From positions 108,004,627 through 108,068,626 of the forward strand of contig NC_077223.1 of NCBI RefSeq assembly GCF_024763615.1: a DNA stretch of 64,000 nt. Reading direction: 5' to 3'. A program made the position numbers and the translations under genes. Positions 23,933 through 35,104 of this stretch are shown one piece after another (position 1 is the first letter of the stretch; each line of letters opens with the position of its first letter). The notes under the pieces are model-generated. The model was not told the origin of the DNA and searched no databases. It was given only the letters and a program-made list of their open reading frames with translations. Origin of the DNA: Phlebotomus papatasi (Eukaryota > Arthropoda > Insecta > Diptera > Psychodidae).

Positions 23933-24901
23933 TTGATGTTTCGCATATACGCTACCATCAAACACTTCGTATTTCTTCCGTATTCCTTTATGAATCTCAC
24001 ATATGGCTATATATTTTAATAGCTACTCTTAAATCCCACCTCTCCTGAAAAAATTGGGTGTCTAATTCTTTTTTCCTAGTTTCAGGAAACAAAAATTAAA
24101 AACAGGTGCAAAACTGTAATTTTAATGTGTAATATTTTGTACAATTTTGCACAATTTTTATCACTTTTTTTGGAAAACTACTATCACAGGATGTAGAGGG
24201 GTTATTAGGGTTTAAATTTGTATAAAAACCTCTTGGAATGAAGAAGGCCGTTTTTGTGGGTGGAAAAAAATTCGCAAACTTGACCCATATTCATCGATCG
24301 GATATTAAGAATTATTATGTATCGCATAGTGAATCTGGCAACACTATAATTTTAATGTTCTAACATAACCTCACTTGTGTGTTGCGGACGTCAAGATGCA
24401 ACATAACCTTCAAATTTCCACATACATTTTGGGGTTGCCAAAGTGACATTTTCATGGAATTTGAAAATCAAAGAAAGAAAATGGATTCCTCAGTGTATAA
24501 AATTATGCCTTTTACAAATCTTCATAAAAGTAATATTAAAAGATATTATTCCTCACATAAACTATTTAATCAGATAGACTAGAGTTCCGTCTAAACAATG
24601 ATGTGTAACTTTTAATGTCGGGTGCAAAATTTACGGTGAAAATGGGACGTTTTTGAGTGATGTAAATTATATGCGAAAATAGAAACTTGATTGAACTATC
24701 GGATAAATCGCCATTAAATTTTCATTTTCTTCTAGAGAAAAATGTGAGGATTTCCCAGGATTTTGTGAGATAGGATTTTGAACCTAGTAAGTAAGAGGTT
24801 TTTTTGGCATAGTTGGTGAATTGATACGGTTCGTGTTGTAGTCAGAAAAAATTACTTAACTTGGACATCATTTTTGTATGCGAAACATCAAAGCCTCCCC
24901 C
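23933..24901. mobile_element. 969-bp TA-flanked element (GGGGGAAGC ends)
   Basis: Inverted ends of 26 bp with one mismatch, starting GGGGGAAGCTTTGATGTTTC and closing GAAACATCAAAGCCTCCCCC, with TA on both sides (23931-23932, 24902-24903). No transposase domain is visible in its open frames. Confidence 0.8.
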
Positions 24902-24903
24902 TA

Positions 24904-26137
24904 TCTTCCAAGACCTTTTATTTGTGCATTTGGGTTATTAAATTCGATTGAAAGGAATCAAGTATATAACGTTTCGAAGATCCATAATACTGTTAGAATT
25001 CTGGAGGTAGGGTATGGGGTATGGTCTAGCAACTCCTCACAACCACCCTTAATTGACTCACGACCGAACGGACGGCAAGATGGAGCTCTTACGTCCAGGA
25101 AAACACTAGTATTCCTCTAGACTAGAGACTAGATGGTCCACTTGGACCACTTCATACCGACAATAAGGGGGTGCTCAGAAATCGATCACGAACAAACCGG
25201 AGTAGATCTCTAAACTAAACCCAAAACTTTCTCAAATCAACATAATTTCTGAGTGAAATATTTCACATTCTTGTAATTGTAATTGTACTATGTATTGCTC
25301 GCAAGAATTATAACCTAAAAACGAAAAAATGAAACTATACCGTATTTTTTCAGTTTAAGCATTAAGTCATGGAAACAAATTTAATCATCAAATTCGTTTA
25401 AATAGAATCGGACGGAAATACCGGTGATTTGAATTTCGTAAAGTTTGACCTTGTATTACCGGTATCACCTGTTCTATGAAAACTCTTTTCTTTTTGGAAA
25501 ATGCACGGCTTAAGTCACAACACACTAAGGTCCTTGACTGACTTACGACTTAAGCCGAGGCATGGCTTAGTGGAAAATAATGGAAAAGTAGTTTAACCAT
25601 TATTTCGAATATAATTACCCTAGGCCATCTCTCGACTAATTCTCGGATCTGTCAAGGCCTTAAAATGTGATCGATAAATTAAAGAATGTGAATATTTGAG
25701 TAATTTGACAAAGGTAACTCCTTTACATATTTAATATAAATTGTTTGACTATTATTATAGAAGTTAAAGATAAACCTAAATGGGATTAATCTTCTATTCT
25801 GAGGCCCCTATAAAGAAGAATGTCGCAGCAATAAAATTTTAATGTGCTTGTCTAACACTTTTTTAAAGGTCTTTTTTTAAGCCTTGTTATTTCTTTCATA
25901 TAGGTAGGTCTCTTGGGTCCTAGTAAAGGCTACAAGATTTTGCCAATGTTAATGCCAATATGTTTTTACTACAGTCGAGTAACAAAACATTAAAACGTAA
26001 TCAAAGTTTCATGACTTTGCATGATTTTAATTAGAAAAGCAACTGATCTTTCTTCCCAAGACGAATAATAAGCCAGTCAGTAGAAAGACGTCGTTCAGTG
26101 AAGATATAGAAAATTACAATATTTTGTTTAGTCTAAA
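24904..26137. other. Upstream flank of the ABCG gene
   Basis: Includes a fragment of the 300-bp module (25380-25530, with ACCGGTGAT/ATCACC arms). Initiator-like TCAGTA (26077) and TCAGTG (26095) lie 40-60 bp before the ABCG start codon; no clear TATA box. Confidence 0.45.
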
Positions 26138-26234
26138 ATGGGAGAAGTTATTGAAATGAATTCTGTTAATAACACTGATGAATTGAATATTTCTTTTCAT
26201 AATTTATCGTATTCCGTCACTAAGCCAGAAAAAG
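26138..26234 (+). CDS. ABCG exon 1
   Basis: Start ATG at 26138 after TCTAAA; 32 residues, including the ISFHNLSYSV strand that opens ABCG ATPase domains. Donor GTTAAT. Confidence 0.88.
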
Positions 26235-29200
26235 GTTAATTTACCTAAATATGTAAATTCTCTTATCTGAAGTGATATAACATTTTTTAATTGATTTTCT
26301 TTTATTGCTTTAAAGTGGACATCCTTAAACAATTGAGCGGTAACTTTAAATCTGGAAGACTCTGTGCCATTGTAGGGCCATCTGGAGCAGGGAAAACATC
26401 TTTACTGAATATCTTATCGGGATTTAAGTAATTTTATTGAGTTTTAATTTTTTTGATTAAGTTCCTTATTGGTTCTAATTATTATTTTAAAGAAAACCTT
26501 CTGGAGATAGCACTTTGGTAATCAATGGTAGAAGTGTCAGTCAGAGTTATATACGTATAAACTCTTCTTATATCCCTCAAGACCTTATTTTTTTCGGAAA
26601 ATTGACAGTTCAAGAAACTTTAGAATACGCAGCAAGATTAAAATTACCAACTACGGTTGAAAAATCTACCAGATCAGAAATGGTAAGGTCGGACAAATAA
26701 GGGAACTGTACCTAATTCCGGACAGCTTAATTTGGACCCTTTATTTGTTTCTCAAAATTCAATAAATTTTTGTTTATTTTTTTATTTACTAGAGATTGTG
26801 AATTAACTAAAAGGCTTCAAAGCGTAGTTTTTTTTTGAACGAGATGTTACGAAAAGGTCTTAAAAAAGCTTATGTAAGGCAAGAAAATTCAAGAAACTTT
26901 ATATTCCATATTGCACAGTAAGTCTTAAATGTATCAAGAATTATTTTAAGGAAGACAGAGATGATGAACAACTCTTCAAGGTTCAAATAACAATCCTGAA
27001 GTGCTGAAATTCGTGACTTAGATGCTCTCAAAAGTACTTTCTCATTATTTAGCGTTTACCGGTTTTCAATCGTTTTGAACCGATTCATAGATCGCATAGA
27101 TCACTCAACAGATCCCACAAAATAGTTCAAGGTGTAATAAAATTGATTGAATCTAAGCATTACCGGTTCAGAACTTCCCTTTCTTTGTACAGTTTGAGAC
27201 AGTAACACTGGGCAAATGCTTGGACTCGTGATTTAGATGCTCTATTTCAGAGGTGTGCAAGAACCGTTTGAAACCGAATAAACGTCAAAATAAGTTTGTT
27301 CAAGTAGTGTTTTGACAGTTGACGTACAAGTTTCTTTTGACGTTTTTTCGGTTTCAAACCGTTCTTGCACTCCTCTGCTCTATTTTAAAAGTACTTTCGC
27401 ATATTTTACCTATAACCGATTTAAACCGATTAAATAAATCATTTAAAAGAGCTCTCAAAATAGTTGAGAAGTGATAGAAGGAGCAATTTATTTTCAGGCA
27501 AAAACTACTAATCGGTTCATAGCCAGTTCATAACCGATTGCAACCGGTTCAGAATTATCATTAAGTATTCTGTTGATAAATACGCTCTCTAGAGTTTTTT
27601 TGACCTTGAAAAACGGTTTTTAGGAATGATTCAAAGGTATTGTGAGAGTTTTGTTTTGTTCCATATCAATTGTAGTATTTATGTACAGGGAATCGTTAAC
27701 TAGAGTAAGTGACACTCAAACTACGCTATCTTCTCAGGAGTGGACATAGGAAAAATTTCTGCCTCCAGCCATGATTGATCTGAGGGCCTTGCGTATTCTG
27801 TTCAACGATATTTTCGTATAGGGGAGATTGGGGTAAAATTTGTCAAAACGAAAATTTCAATATTCACTATTTTCTAAAGTAAAAGAGACTGAGGCTTGAA
27901 ATTTTTATTATAGATAGCATTCATGAACCTTCTTAAACTTACAAAGTTTCAAGGGATTCGAGGAAGGATTATGTAAAATAAAAAATAATGAAATTTTGAG
28001 CCCTATTTTTGAAATATTTGGCTTACAGAAAATATCAATACTGATTAGCTCAATTTAAGCACATTTCTCGTTAAGATAGAGAAAAATTATTTTCGACAAA
28101 GTTGTAGAGGAATAAATTTCCTATAAAAATATGTCTATTTGATATTTTTAACGTTTGCGAGAGTAAAACGTCACAAATTATCCGAAGACTGACAAAATTT
28201 GCCCCAGCAATTTTGAGAATTTCCACACAATCGACTTTTAGAAAAAGATTCGAAAATCACATTTCTTTCGAGACAGAGGAAAATAGTCTTCTGCAATGTT
28301 GTAGAGCAGTAAATTTCCCCATAAGAATATACTCATTATAAAACGTTTAAGTTTTCTCAGAGCTCGTGAAAGAATTAAATATGCGTTTTGACAAGTTTTG
28401 CCCCAGTCTCCCCTATGAACGAAATTTCCGCTTGGGTTTTACGTCGACTGATAGAATAGTACTCTGTAGATCCAAGTCTCTATCTCTAACCGTTTGGCCC
28501 CTACAGCGAACGAATTCCGGACGCATAGACGGACAAATAGCGTAAACACGACACTTCAGAATTCCAAAATTCTACCCAAATATACCCCTTGGGGGGTAAG
28601 GAGTCGAGAAGGATTATATGTATATCCTCTCTCTGTGGAATTCAAGCAGAAACTGACCCTTGAAACTTAGGACACTAAAGCTTACATACAACCTATTCCG
28701 AATTTGGTACAGTTCCCCTATCCCTTTATAATGTATTACTGTTTTGCCTATTTTTTCATACGTAACCTACCCATCCTACCCCTAGGTTACTCATATAGTC
28801 AAACTACTTGGTTTAGAAAAATGCGTAAACAACTACGTTGAGAAACTATCAGGAGGTGAGAAGAAACGCGTATCAATTGGCGAAGAACTTATAACAAATC
28901 CTCCAATTATGATTTTCGACGAGCCTACAAGCGGCCTTGATAGTGTCTCAACCGTTCAAGTTGTCACTCACTTAAAGGATTTGGCGCATTCAGGACGAAC
29001 AGTTATATGTGTTATTCATCAACTGTCTTCGTACGTGTTGCAACTCTTTGATGACGTCTTTTTACTTTCCGAGGGTCAGTGTTTGTACAACGGACCCGTA
29101 GGGGATATCGTTTCAACATTCGAAGAAGCCGGATTTGCTTGTCCTCACTACTACAATCGTGCTGATTTTATACTAGAAGTCGCGAGTAAGCAACGCAATG

Positions 29201-30428
29201 GCAATTTAGACCTATTAATCTCTAAAGCTAGGGAGAGGCGTAGTTCAGTTTATGAATATGGAATAGGTCAACAAGGTTAGAAAATTGAGAATGAAGCTCT
29301 AAGCCAGATTGTTAACTTTAGAATTTTCAGGAGGATCAGCCAATGACAACAAAAAGAATGTTCCAGTTAATAAGAACTTCGCCTACCCTTATCCCATATC
29401 CCAATGGAAGCAGTTCTATATCTTACTCGGAAGGGCTTTTTTATGCAACAGGAGAGAGTTTGTAGGTAGCAATAAGCATTATGAAGCATGATCTTTAGAA
29501 TTGATTCCTCTTGTCTTTGCAGATTGTTACTCAGTTAAAAATAGTAATTCATTTATTTTCGGGAATCCTATTTGGTTTTGCATTTTACAATATCGGGAAC
29601 GATGGGAGCAGAGTTATGGCAAACATCTCACTTTTATTCATCCTTATATTACTGACATTCTTCGGCAATTCTCTACCTATAATACTGCTATGTAAGCCTT
29701 ATTTAATAATATTTGATTTTTTATAAAATTCTGTAAATTTAAATTGTAATTTATAGATCCTTCGGAATCGAATATTTTTCAAAGAGAATACTTGAACAAC
29801 CGATATGCCTTCTTTCCATACTTCTTCTCAAAGATTGTTGCAGACCTACCAACTCTGACGATATGTACATTTGCAACACTTATTCCAGCGTACTTCATAT
29901 CCGGCCAACCAAATGAGATCAACAGAATATTACTGATCTCTTTAATATTCTTTCTCTTGAGCCTAAATTCGCTATTTTACGGTTTTGCTGTTGGTTCAAT
30001 ATTCAATGTTCAGGTTGGTATTGCAATTTAGATTCCTTAAAATCCGGTTATTAAAATTATTATAACTAAACTTTCTGCAGATGGGAATATTCATCTTGCC
30101 AGCTACATCTATGCCGATGTTAATATTCTGTGGATTCTTCGTACGCTACAATGAATTACCATCGATCATGAGACCGTTATCCTACATTCCGTTCTTTAGA
30201 TATCTCTACGAAGGATCCTTTCAGGCCCTCTATGGATTCGGTCGCGAAGACCTCACATGCGACAATGACCATTGCTACTTGAATTCCATTGATAAACTTC
30301 TAGAAGAGATGGACATGGTTAAGAATAACTACAAGTGGGATGTTATCGCTATTCTAATTTGGATATTAGTGTTGAAAATCATTTCGTACTGTGCCTTACG
30401 AATTAAACTTAGAAGATTGTTAAATTAG
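26138..30428 (+). CDS. ABCG-subfamily half-transporter (complete, eight exons)
   Basis: ATP-driven membrane transporter with one nucleotide-binding domain followed by one membrane domain, so it must dimerise; insect relatives move lipids, sterols or eye-pigment precursors, but the substrate cannot be read here. Exons: 26138-26234, 26316-26427, 26493-26682, 28786-29275, 29331-29461, 29523-29691, 29757-30013, 30081-30428. Phases match throughout, giving 597 aa, normal for the family. Seen: Walker A GPSGAGKT (53-60), Q-loop Q99, signature LSGGEKKR (154-161), Walker B IMIFDEPTSGLD (174-185), switch H211. Six hydrophobic segments follow from residue 341. The reverse order (ATPase first) is diagnostic of ABCG. 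The missing typical long N-terminus fits the shorter ABCG1/ABCG4/Atet-like proteins; orthology is not decided. Confidence 0.95.
26316..26427 (+). CDS. ABCG exon 2 (Walker A)
   Basis: Enters in phase 1 after TTTAAAG and leaves in phase 2 at GTAATT. Codes ILKQLSGNFKSGRLCAIVGP followed by SGAGKTSLLNILSGF. Confidence 0.93.
26493..26682 (+). CDS. ABCG exon 3 (Q-loop)
   Basis: Residues 70-133, with YIPQDLIFFGKLTVQETLEY. Donor GTAAGG. The next intron (26683-28785) is almost wholly transposon. Confidence 0.93.
27248..27377. mobile_element. hAT-like 130-bp MITE with 8-bp duplication
   Basis: Long inverted arms, CAGAGGTGTGCAAGAACCGT and ACGGTTCTTGCACTCCTCTG-like ends, flanked by the perfect duplication CTCTATTT (27240-27247 and 27378-27385). 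CAGAGGTG ends with 8-bp duplications are the hAT hallmark. Confidence 0.88.
27380..27810 (+). repeat. Interspersed AACCGATTC repeat, copy in ABCG intron 3
   Basis: CCAGTTCATAACCGATTGCA, TTGACCTTGAAAAACGG and AGGAATGATTCAA correspond in order to 56000-56220 in the beta-glucosidase gene. Confidence 0.55.
27821..28413. mobile_element. TA-flanked MITE (GGGGAGA ends) nested in the 2-kb element
   Basis: 593 bp, ends GGGGAGATTGGGGTAAAATT and AAGTTTTGCCCCAGTCTCCCC-type complement, TA on both sides (27819-27820, 28414-28415). Confidence 0.75.
28440..28680 (+). repeat. Fragment shared with 56760-57110
   Basis: CAAGTCTCTATCTCTAACCG, a GGACGGACAAA-like run and GGGTAAGGAGTCGA recur near 56820-57100 in the same order. 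Unknown family. Confidence 0.5.
28786..29275 (+). CDS. ABCG exon 4 (signature, Walker B, switch)
   Basis: Acceptor CCCCTAG, donor GTTAGA. Phase 0 in, phase 1 out. It carries the signature, Walker B and H-loop motifs and the LSEGQCLYNGPVGDIVSTFE region typical of ABCG. Confidence 0.95.
29331..29461 (+). CDS. ABCG exon 5 (linker)
   Basis: Acceptor TTTTCAG; the donor GTAGGT at 29462 is chosen because it alone keeps frame with exon 6. Codes the YPISQWKQFYILLGRAFLCN elbow before the first membrane helix. Confidence 0.88.
29523..29691 (+). CDS. ABCG exon 6 (membrane helices 1-2)
   Basis: IVTQLKIVIHLFSGILFGFA begins helix 1; a second hydrophobic segment follows. Acceptor TTTGCAG, donor GTAAGC. Confidence 0.9.
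29757..30013 (+). CDS. ABCG exon 7 (membrane helices 3-4)
   Basis: FQREYLNNRYAFFPYFFSKI, the conserved E-x-x-N-x-x-Y motif of ABCG transporters, then two long hydrophobic stretches. Acceptor TTATAG, donor GTTGGT. Confidence 0.92.
30081..30428 (+). CDS. ABCG exon 8 (C-terminus)
   Basis: Acceptor TTCTGCAG, stop TAG at 30426-30428. It carries the extracellular loop with paired cysteines (CDNDHC) and the last helix, ending in a basic RIKLRRLLN tail. Confidence 0.93.
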   Translation: MGIFILPATSMPMLIFCGFFVRYNELPSIMRPLSYIPFFRYLYEGSFQALYGFGREDLTCDNDHCYLNSIDKLLEEMDMVKNNYKWDVIAILIWILVLKIISYCALRIKLRRLLN

Positions 30429-30500
30429 TTTGTCAATTTTTTACAGTAACCTTTCTAAAGGATTAAAAAAATTGAGTAGAACTTTTTTACAGTGAAAAGA

Positions 30501-30506
30501 AATAAA
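30501..30506 (+). terminator. Poly(A) signal AATAAA of the ABCG gene
   Basis: First AATAAA after the stop codon, 73 bases downstream, in an AT-rich 3'UTR. Confidence 0.7.
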
Positions 30507-30639
30507 GAAAATTTTATTATTAAAAATATACAGTTATTTGCAGCTTAGCAAAAAAAAAACAATTTATATCTTAAGGTTAAAATAGACTCAAACTTAAGGT
30601 TTAGCCCAGGGATTAAATAGACTTAGTCTTACAAATCCC

Positions 30640-30960
30640 GAATTCCGGGTTTTTTGGACCCCGAAATTGTACTAACTATTTCAAGATTTTGTTTCAGGGA
30701 TCCACCGGACTTCCGGGATTTTAGGGACTCCAAGATTTTCAGTATTCTTGGGTTTTCAGGATTCAGGAATATTCGGAATCCTGGGATTTTAGGAGCCCCG
30801 AGATTTTTGGAATCCTGGATTTAGAGTTAAAAGGTCCCGTCCCGTAAATTGATAAAAATTATTTTTGGGACATCGGGTTTTCAAAATTCCGAGGCTCTCG
30901 GGACTACTGGATTTTTGAGGTTCTGGAATACTCGATACCTCGCAATCAGGTAAGTAAGAA
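30640..30960 (+). repeat. Degenerate GGGATTTT minisatellite
   Basis: Many variants of a 15-20 bp phrase (CCGGGATTTTAGG, CTGGGATTTTAGG, CGAGATTTTTGG). The same kind of phrase, on the opposite strand, makes up 35105-35400. Confidence 0.65.
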
Positions 30961-31031
30961 GGATTTTGTTTTAAATAAAGTGTCCCTATAGTTGCTTTTC
31001 CGGATTTATAATTTTCGAAAAAGGGGTTCTA

Positions 31032-31254
31032 CACTGAGTGAGAGAAATCCGAAAAAGTTAAAATAACATTCCGGAAATGTTAATTTTGCCTTGCAGTATT
31101 GTTCCGAAATCGGTGTAAATATTATGCTTTTTAGGTGTATTATGGGTTAAATTTACCCCTTTTCATGTTAATTTTACCCTTAAAAAGGTGTAAAATTAAC
31201 ATTCAAAAATGTTGATATATTTTTACACTTAAAAAGTGTTAAAGTTATGAGGAA
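31032..31254 (-). mobile_element. CACTG-ended MITE, truncated reverse copy 4
   Basis: Starts CACTGAGTGAGAGAAATCCG after TA and follows the family in reverse, but breaks off after AGTTATGAGGAA; the far CAGTG end is missing. Confidence 0.8.
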
Positions 31255-31259
31255 GGTCA

Positions 31260-32056
31260 TTAAGATCAAGGAGTTCTAAAACATTCTTCAGCGAACTTTG
31301 AACCCAATCTGGAGACGTGAAATCCATTAAGGATTGCGATAAATAAGATTACTGATAATCTCATCAAATGAAAGAATCTAGCGCGAAGGTTTTTTAATCA
31401 GTTTCTTTAGCAGTCATTCACATTTTTTTTCTGTCCTCTTCAATTGCCTCCTGCTTTTCCCCCCTGTGGTCCCCCATCATTTGCCATCCACTTTGATTGC
31501 CATCGGCCAGGTACACAAAAGAAAGATTCAATAGAAATGGGTACCTATTATTGTGTGGTAGGTCTTCATTTGATTGATGTTGAATTATATGCCATGTGAC
31601 GTGAATATTAATTTTGCACCTGGAGTGAGGATGAAATTGAACATGGAGGATATGTAAGAAAAATGAACTAAGCGTGCACGAAGATTGGATCATATCATAT
31701 AATATGATTTTCCCATAAACACTAAATTAACTTGTCACTGAGAATCATCCTCAGATTCTCTAAACAGTTCACAACTGAATCAACAAATATTTGAAAAGCT
31801 CTTTTAGGTTCTCCATCATGCAATGCTTCACACATTTTCTCCCCTCAACTTCCTCAGGAAAAACTCCTGAAACAACACACAAATAGATCATACAGTAAAT
31901 CATTTTGGAAAACCCACAGTCTCTAAATGAAAGAGATTTTACTAAAGTTGGGGACACAGTTTCCCAAAAGGGCTGCCAATTTGTAAACAGAAGTGATCGA
32001 AGAGAGTTGGCGGTTGTAAGTAGGATAACTCTGTACGTCCTATCATTTCCAAGCCT
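31260..32056. other. No recognisable gene or repeat
   Basis: Open frames at 31418-31693, 31769-31957 and 31905-32258 show no known domain; the last one runs into the neighbouring transposon. Confidence 0.45.
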
Positions 32057-32057
32057 A

Positions 32058-32972
32058 GGGTGGAGTAACCACTTATCGCCACTTTTAGGAAAAAGTGAAA
32101 TTAACTGTATTGTAACTTTTGACCCCTTATTATCAGATAACTCAAATTTGACACAAAATTACTTAGATATATTGGCTCTACATTCGTCAAAACAAAAGTC
32201 CTACAATACAACGCGGGAGTACATAAAAAACCGATTTTTATTAACAATGCAAAAATAACCACTTCGTCGCCAGTTTTTATCATTTTTCGCCAGTTCTGTA
32301 ACCACTTCTCGCCACCCACTTAAAAAGACTCAAACTCGATTATTTTTGGCAATGTTATGAAAAACACACATTCAGCATTTCTTTTCCTCATGATCACTTT
32401 ATTATTATTCACATTAAATGATTTTTTTTTCACTTTTATTTGAGAAATCAAATTATTAGACTATTGCAGAAAGTAAACAAAGCAGATTTGACAACTGAGA
32501 ATCTATGAAGTGAAGTTAGCGTCGCCTATTGAAAAGCAATGGCGACAGGTGGTGAATCAATTTTATAATATTACCACATTCCGCCATGGCTCATTTTCAT
32601 ATAAAAATAATATAAAATTAAACATTAACTAAATAAATACAAATTTTATGTATTCGCCGAATGTAATTAATTGTTCAACAGATAAATTATTTATTCAAAA
32701 TCGTAAATTTTATTCGATAAAAGTTTCATGACACTTACTATATTTGGTAAGAAATATTGGATTCAATGGACTTGCTTAAAATATTCCTCTAAAAAATGCT
32801 CAAACATTTAAATTCAAAACTAAAAATTAGTGTTTTTCGACCCTATAAATAACAGCAGTAGAGTTACCAATAATTTTACTGCTAATTTATTTCACAAATA
32901 ATGGAAAAACTGCGATTTCAATATAAGTGGCGAAAAATGGGGCACTACTGGCGAGAAGTGATGATTCCACCC
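32058..32972. mobile_element. 915-bp TA-flanked element with CGCCA subterminal repeats
   Basis: Ends GGGTGGAGTAACCACTT and AAGTGATGATTCCACCC with TA on both sides (32056-32057, 32973-32974). Near both ends there are repeated ACTTnTCGCCA motifs in both orientations (32075, 32265, 32305, 32930, 32950), as expected of transposase-binding sites. Confidence 0.75.
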
Positions 32973-32984
32973 TAGACAGAAAAA

Positions 32985-33665
32985 AAATATTTCGTGAAAT
33001 TGTTCGTAAATGTCTGTGAATACCTATTGGGGAGTTATGAAATGTTCGTAGAACGTATAACCCAGCCAAAAGTTGGTAAATTTTTGGAATTATTCACAAA
33101 CCTTGTTTGTAACTTGATCACTTAACGAACATAGTTTGCTTTTTTACAAACACATGTTTTTAAATGTTCATAAATACCCAAAAGGGTTCATAAAATTTTG
33201 TCATTTGTTTGTAAAATTTTGTACTTTATTCGTAAAGTTTCGTCAGACAAACAAAAATATACTAACGATCATGTTACGAACAAAAATTGTGAAAGAATAC
33301 AAACTTTTACAAACTTGTTTGTGAATTATACGAGTTACGAGCATTTCATACATCCAAAGTGAGAATTCACAAATATTTACGAACACTGAGAAAAAAGAGG
33401 GTGCGAATAACTTTTTTTCCTCGTAACTTTAACACTTTTTAGGTGTAAAAATATATCAACGTTTTTTAATGTTAATTTTACACCTTTTTAAGGGTAAAAT
33501 TAACATGAAAAGGGTAATTTTATCCCCTAATACTCCTGAAAAGGGTAATATTTACACCGATTTTGGATCAATACCGCAGGGTAAAATTAACATTTCCGGA
33601 ATGTCATTTTAACTTCTTCGGATTTCTCTCAGTGAACAATTTTACAAGATTGATTTTTTTTTGGT
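32985..33665. mobile_element. Foldback element interrupted by a CACTG MITE
   Basis: The left arm (GTTCGTAAATGTCTGTGAAT from 33001) and right arm (TTCACAAATATTTACGAA up to 33383) are inverted. The right arm resumes after the MITE with CAATTTTAC. Outer ends are approximate. Confidence 0.6.
33384..33634 (+). mobile_element. CACTG-ended MITE, copy 5 (nested)
   Basis: Inserted in the right arm of a foldback element; comparison with the left arm shows that only AA was duplicated. Confidence 0.88.
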
Positions 33666-33669
33666 ATTT

Positions 33670-35100
33670 TATTATATGCATCCTCAAACTTTAAACGGGA
33701 TTTTCACCTTTTTGAAAATTTTACATTTTTCTAGGTCCTTCTAGATCTTGCTTAGTCGTTTCATTCTGGGAAATGCATCTCCCCTTCAGGGTTAATTCAC
33801 AGCTAAAGGCATATGAATGGGAATGGCTTTAAAATTAGATAAAGCATTCAAAGAATGTTCTACCGCCTCAAACCAGAGAAATGAACTCTGAATCTTCGCA
33901 TGGCCTCAAGGCGAAAGTTCATTGAGGGAAGAGATCACGAAAGATCACACCGCAAGACCACAAATTTATTAATAGAAAGGCCTCCGGAAAAGTTGTTGCA
34001 GATGGAGGAAGAAAATCTAAATTACCTGATAACTAATCATTCCCCGAAAACTCAAAATAAAAAATCTCATTAGACACTAAGAATTCTACTGAGAGCCATT
34101 TCTCACGTTATTGATGATGACAGGCAATGAATTCCATATCTTCTCTAATTTGATCGGAAAAGACCATGATCTGTGATCTCGATGGAGAAGAGATGTTCCC
34201 GCACATTTCTCTTAAGAGCTGTTCATAGGTCGTCAAACAAAAAAATTATACACTTGATGCCCGCATTTACACTTTCACTGTCTCCAGCACCAATTTTCCT
34301 TTCTCACTTCTCGGGCTTTTTGTATTCACATCAGAGATTTCTTCAGCAATTTATCACAATTAATGCAATTAGAAGAGCCACCACATAAGAGCTTGGGAGA
34401 AAGAATCCTGTGTTACAAATCACAGACGATCCACAGAGAAATGACTCAGATAACACCCGGAATCCCATTGACTCAATGTTTATTTAATTGTAGTGCTAGG
34501 GCGTGCATTAGTGGGAAAGAAAGGGCATCAGGAGCAATGTGGCATTGATTTTTTCAAGTGATCTCCATCGCAATCACATTCCATCGTTAAACTTTGAAAT
34601 GTGATCATCTTGGTTTTTCAGAGATATGTTTTTTTGGCTCAATTCAAATTTGAGGGGAGATCGCAAGATCAGTGCTAGAAGATGCCCTATAAAAGAGGCA
34701 ATGCCGTTCCGTGGAGTTTCTGTCGAATTTCCGCAGCAGAATGGGCGGAAACTCCATGGAATTTTTCTGCCATTTTTCCACAATCCGAATTTATGGAAAA
34801 ACTAGCTAATATGCCAAGAACATTCCCTTAAAATAGACTGAAAAGTTTCCCCTGAATATTCTAAGTATAATTTCCGATATTGGTCCGGACAGTGTTCCAT
34901 GGTATTGAAGATGAAAATTCTGCACTTGTGTTTTTATTCTAACGCTATAATCCATTTGAGCATCTCATACTCAAATAAACGATATACATCAACTAATTAA
35001 TAGACAAACTTCAATTGTATGATTATTTTTGTGGATATTTTTGTAGGATTTTTTTTATGAAATCAAGAATATCGTGGAAATAATCAGGATTTTTCCGGTG
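33670..35100. other. Unrecognised sequence, few repeats
   Basis: Less AT-rich and largely free of the repeat families seen elsewhere. Only short open frames without known domains. Confidence 0.45.
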
Positions 35101-35104
35101 CCGA

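Larger units (their letters stand above)
26700..28718. mobile_element. 2-kb TA-flanked element filling ABCG intron 3
   Basis: Ends AGGGAACTGTACC and GGTACAGTTCCCC with TA on both sides (26698-26699, 28719-28720). It contains a hAT-like MITE (27248-27377) and another TA-flanked MITE (27821-28413), both inserted later. No open frame for a transposase. The terminal motifs resemble those of 43051-44072 (CTGTACCTAATT), so the two are probably related. Confidence 0.7.

Noticed and set aside
24379..25120. Open frames as a transposase of the 23933-24901 element
   Set aside because: Neither frame shows a DDE or HTH motif, and the second runs past the element's right end.
29462..29466. Alternative donor GTAGCA four bases after the chosen ABCG exon 5 donor
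   Set aside because: It would put exon 6 out of frame and lose the first membrane helix.
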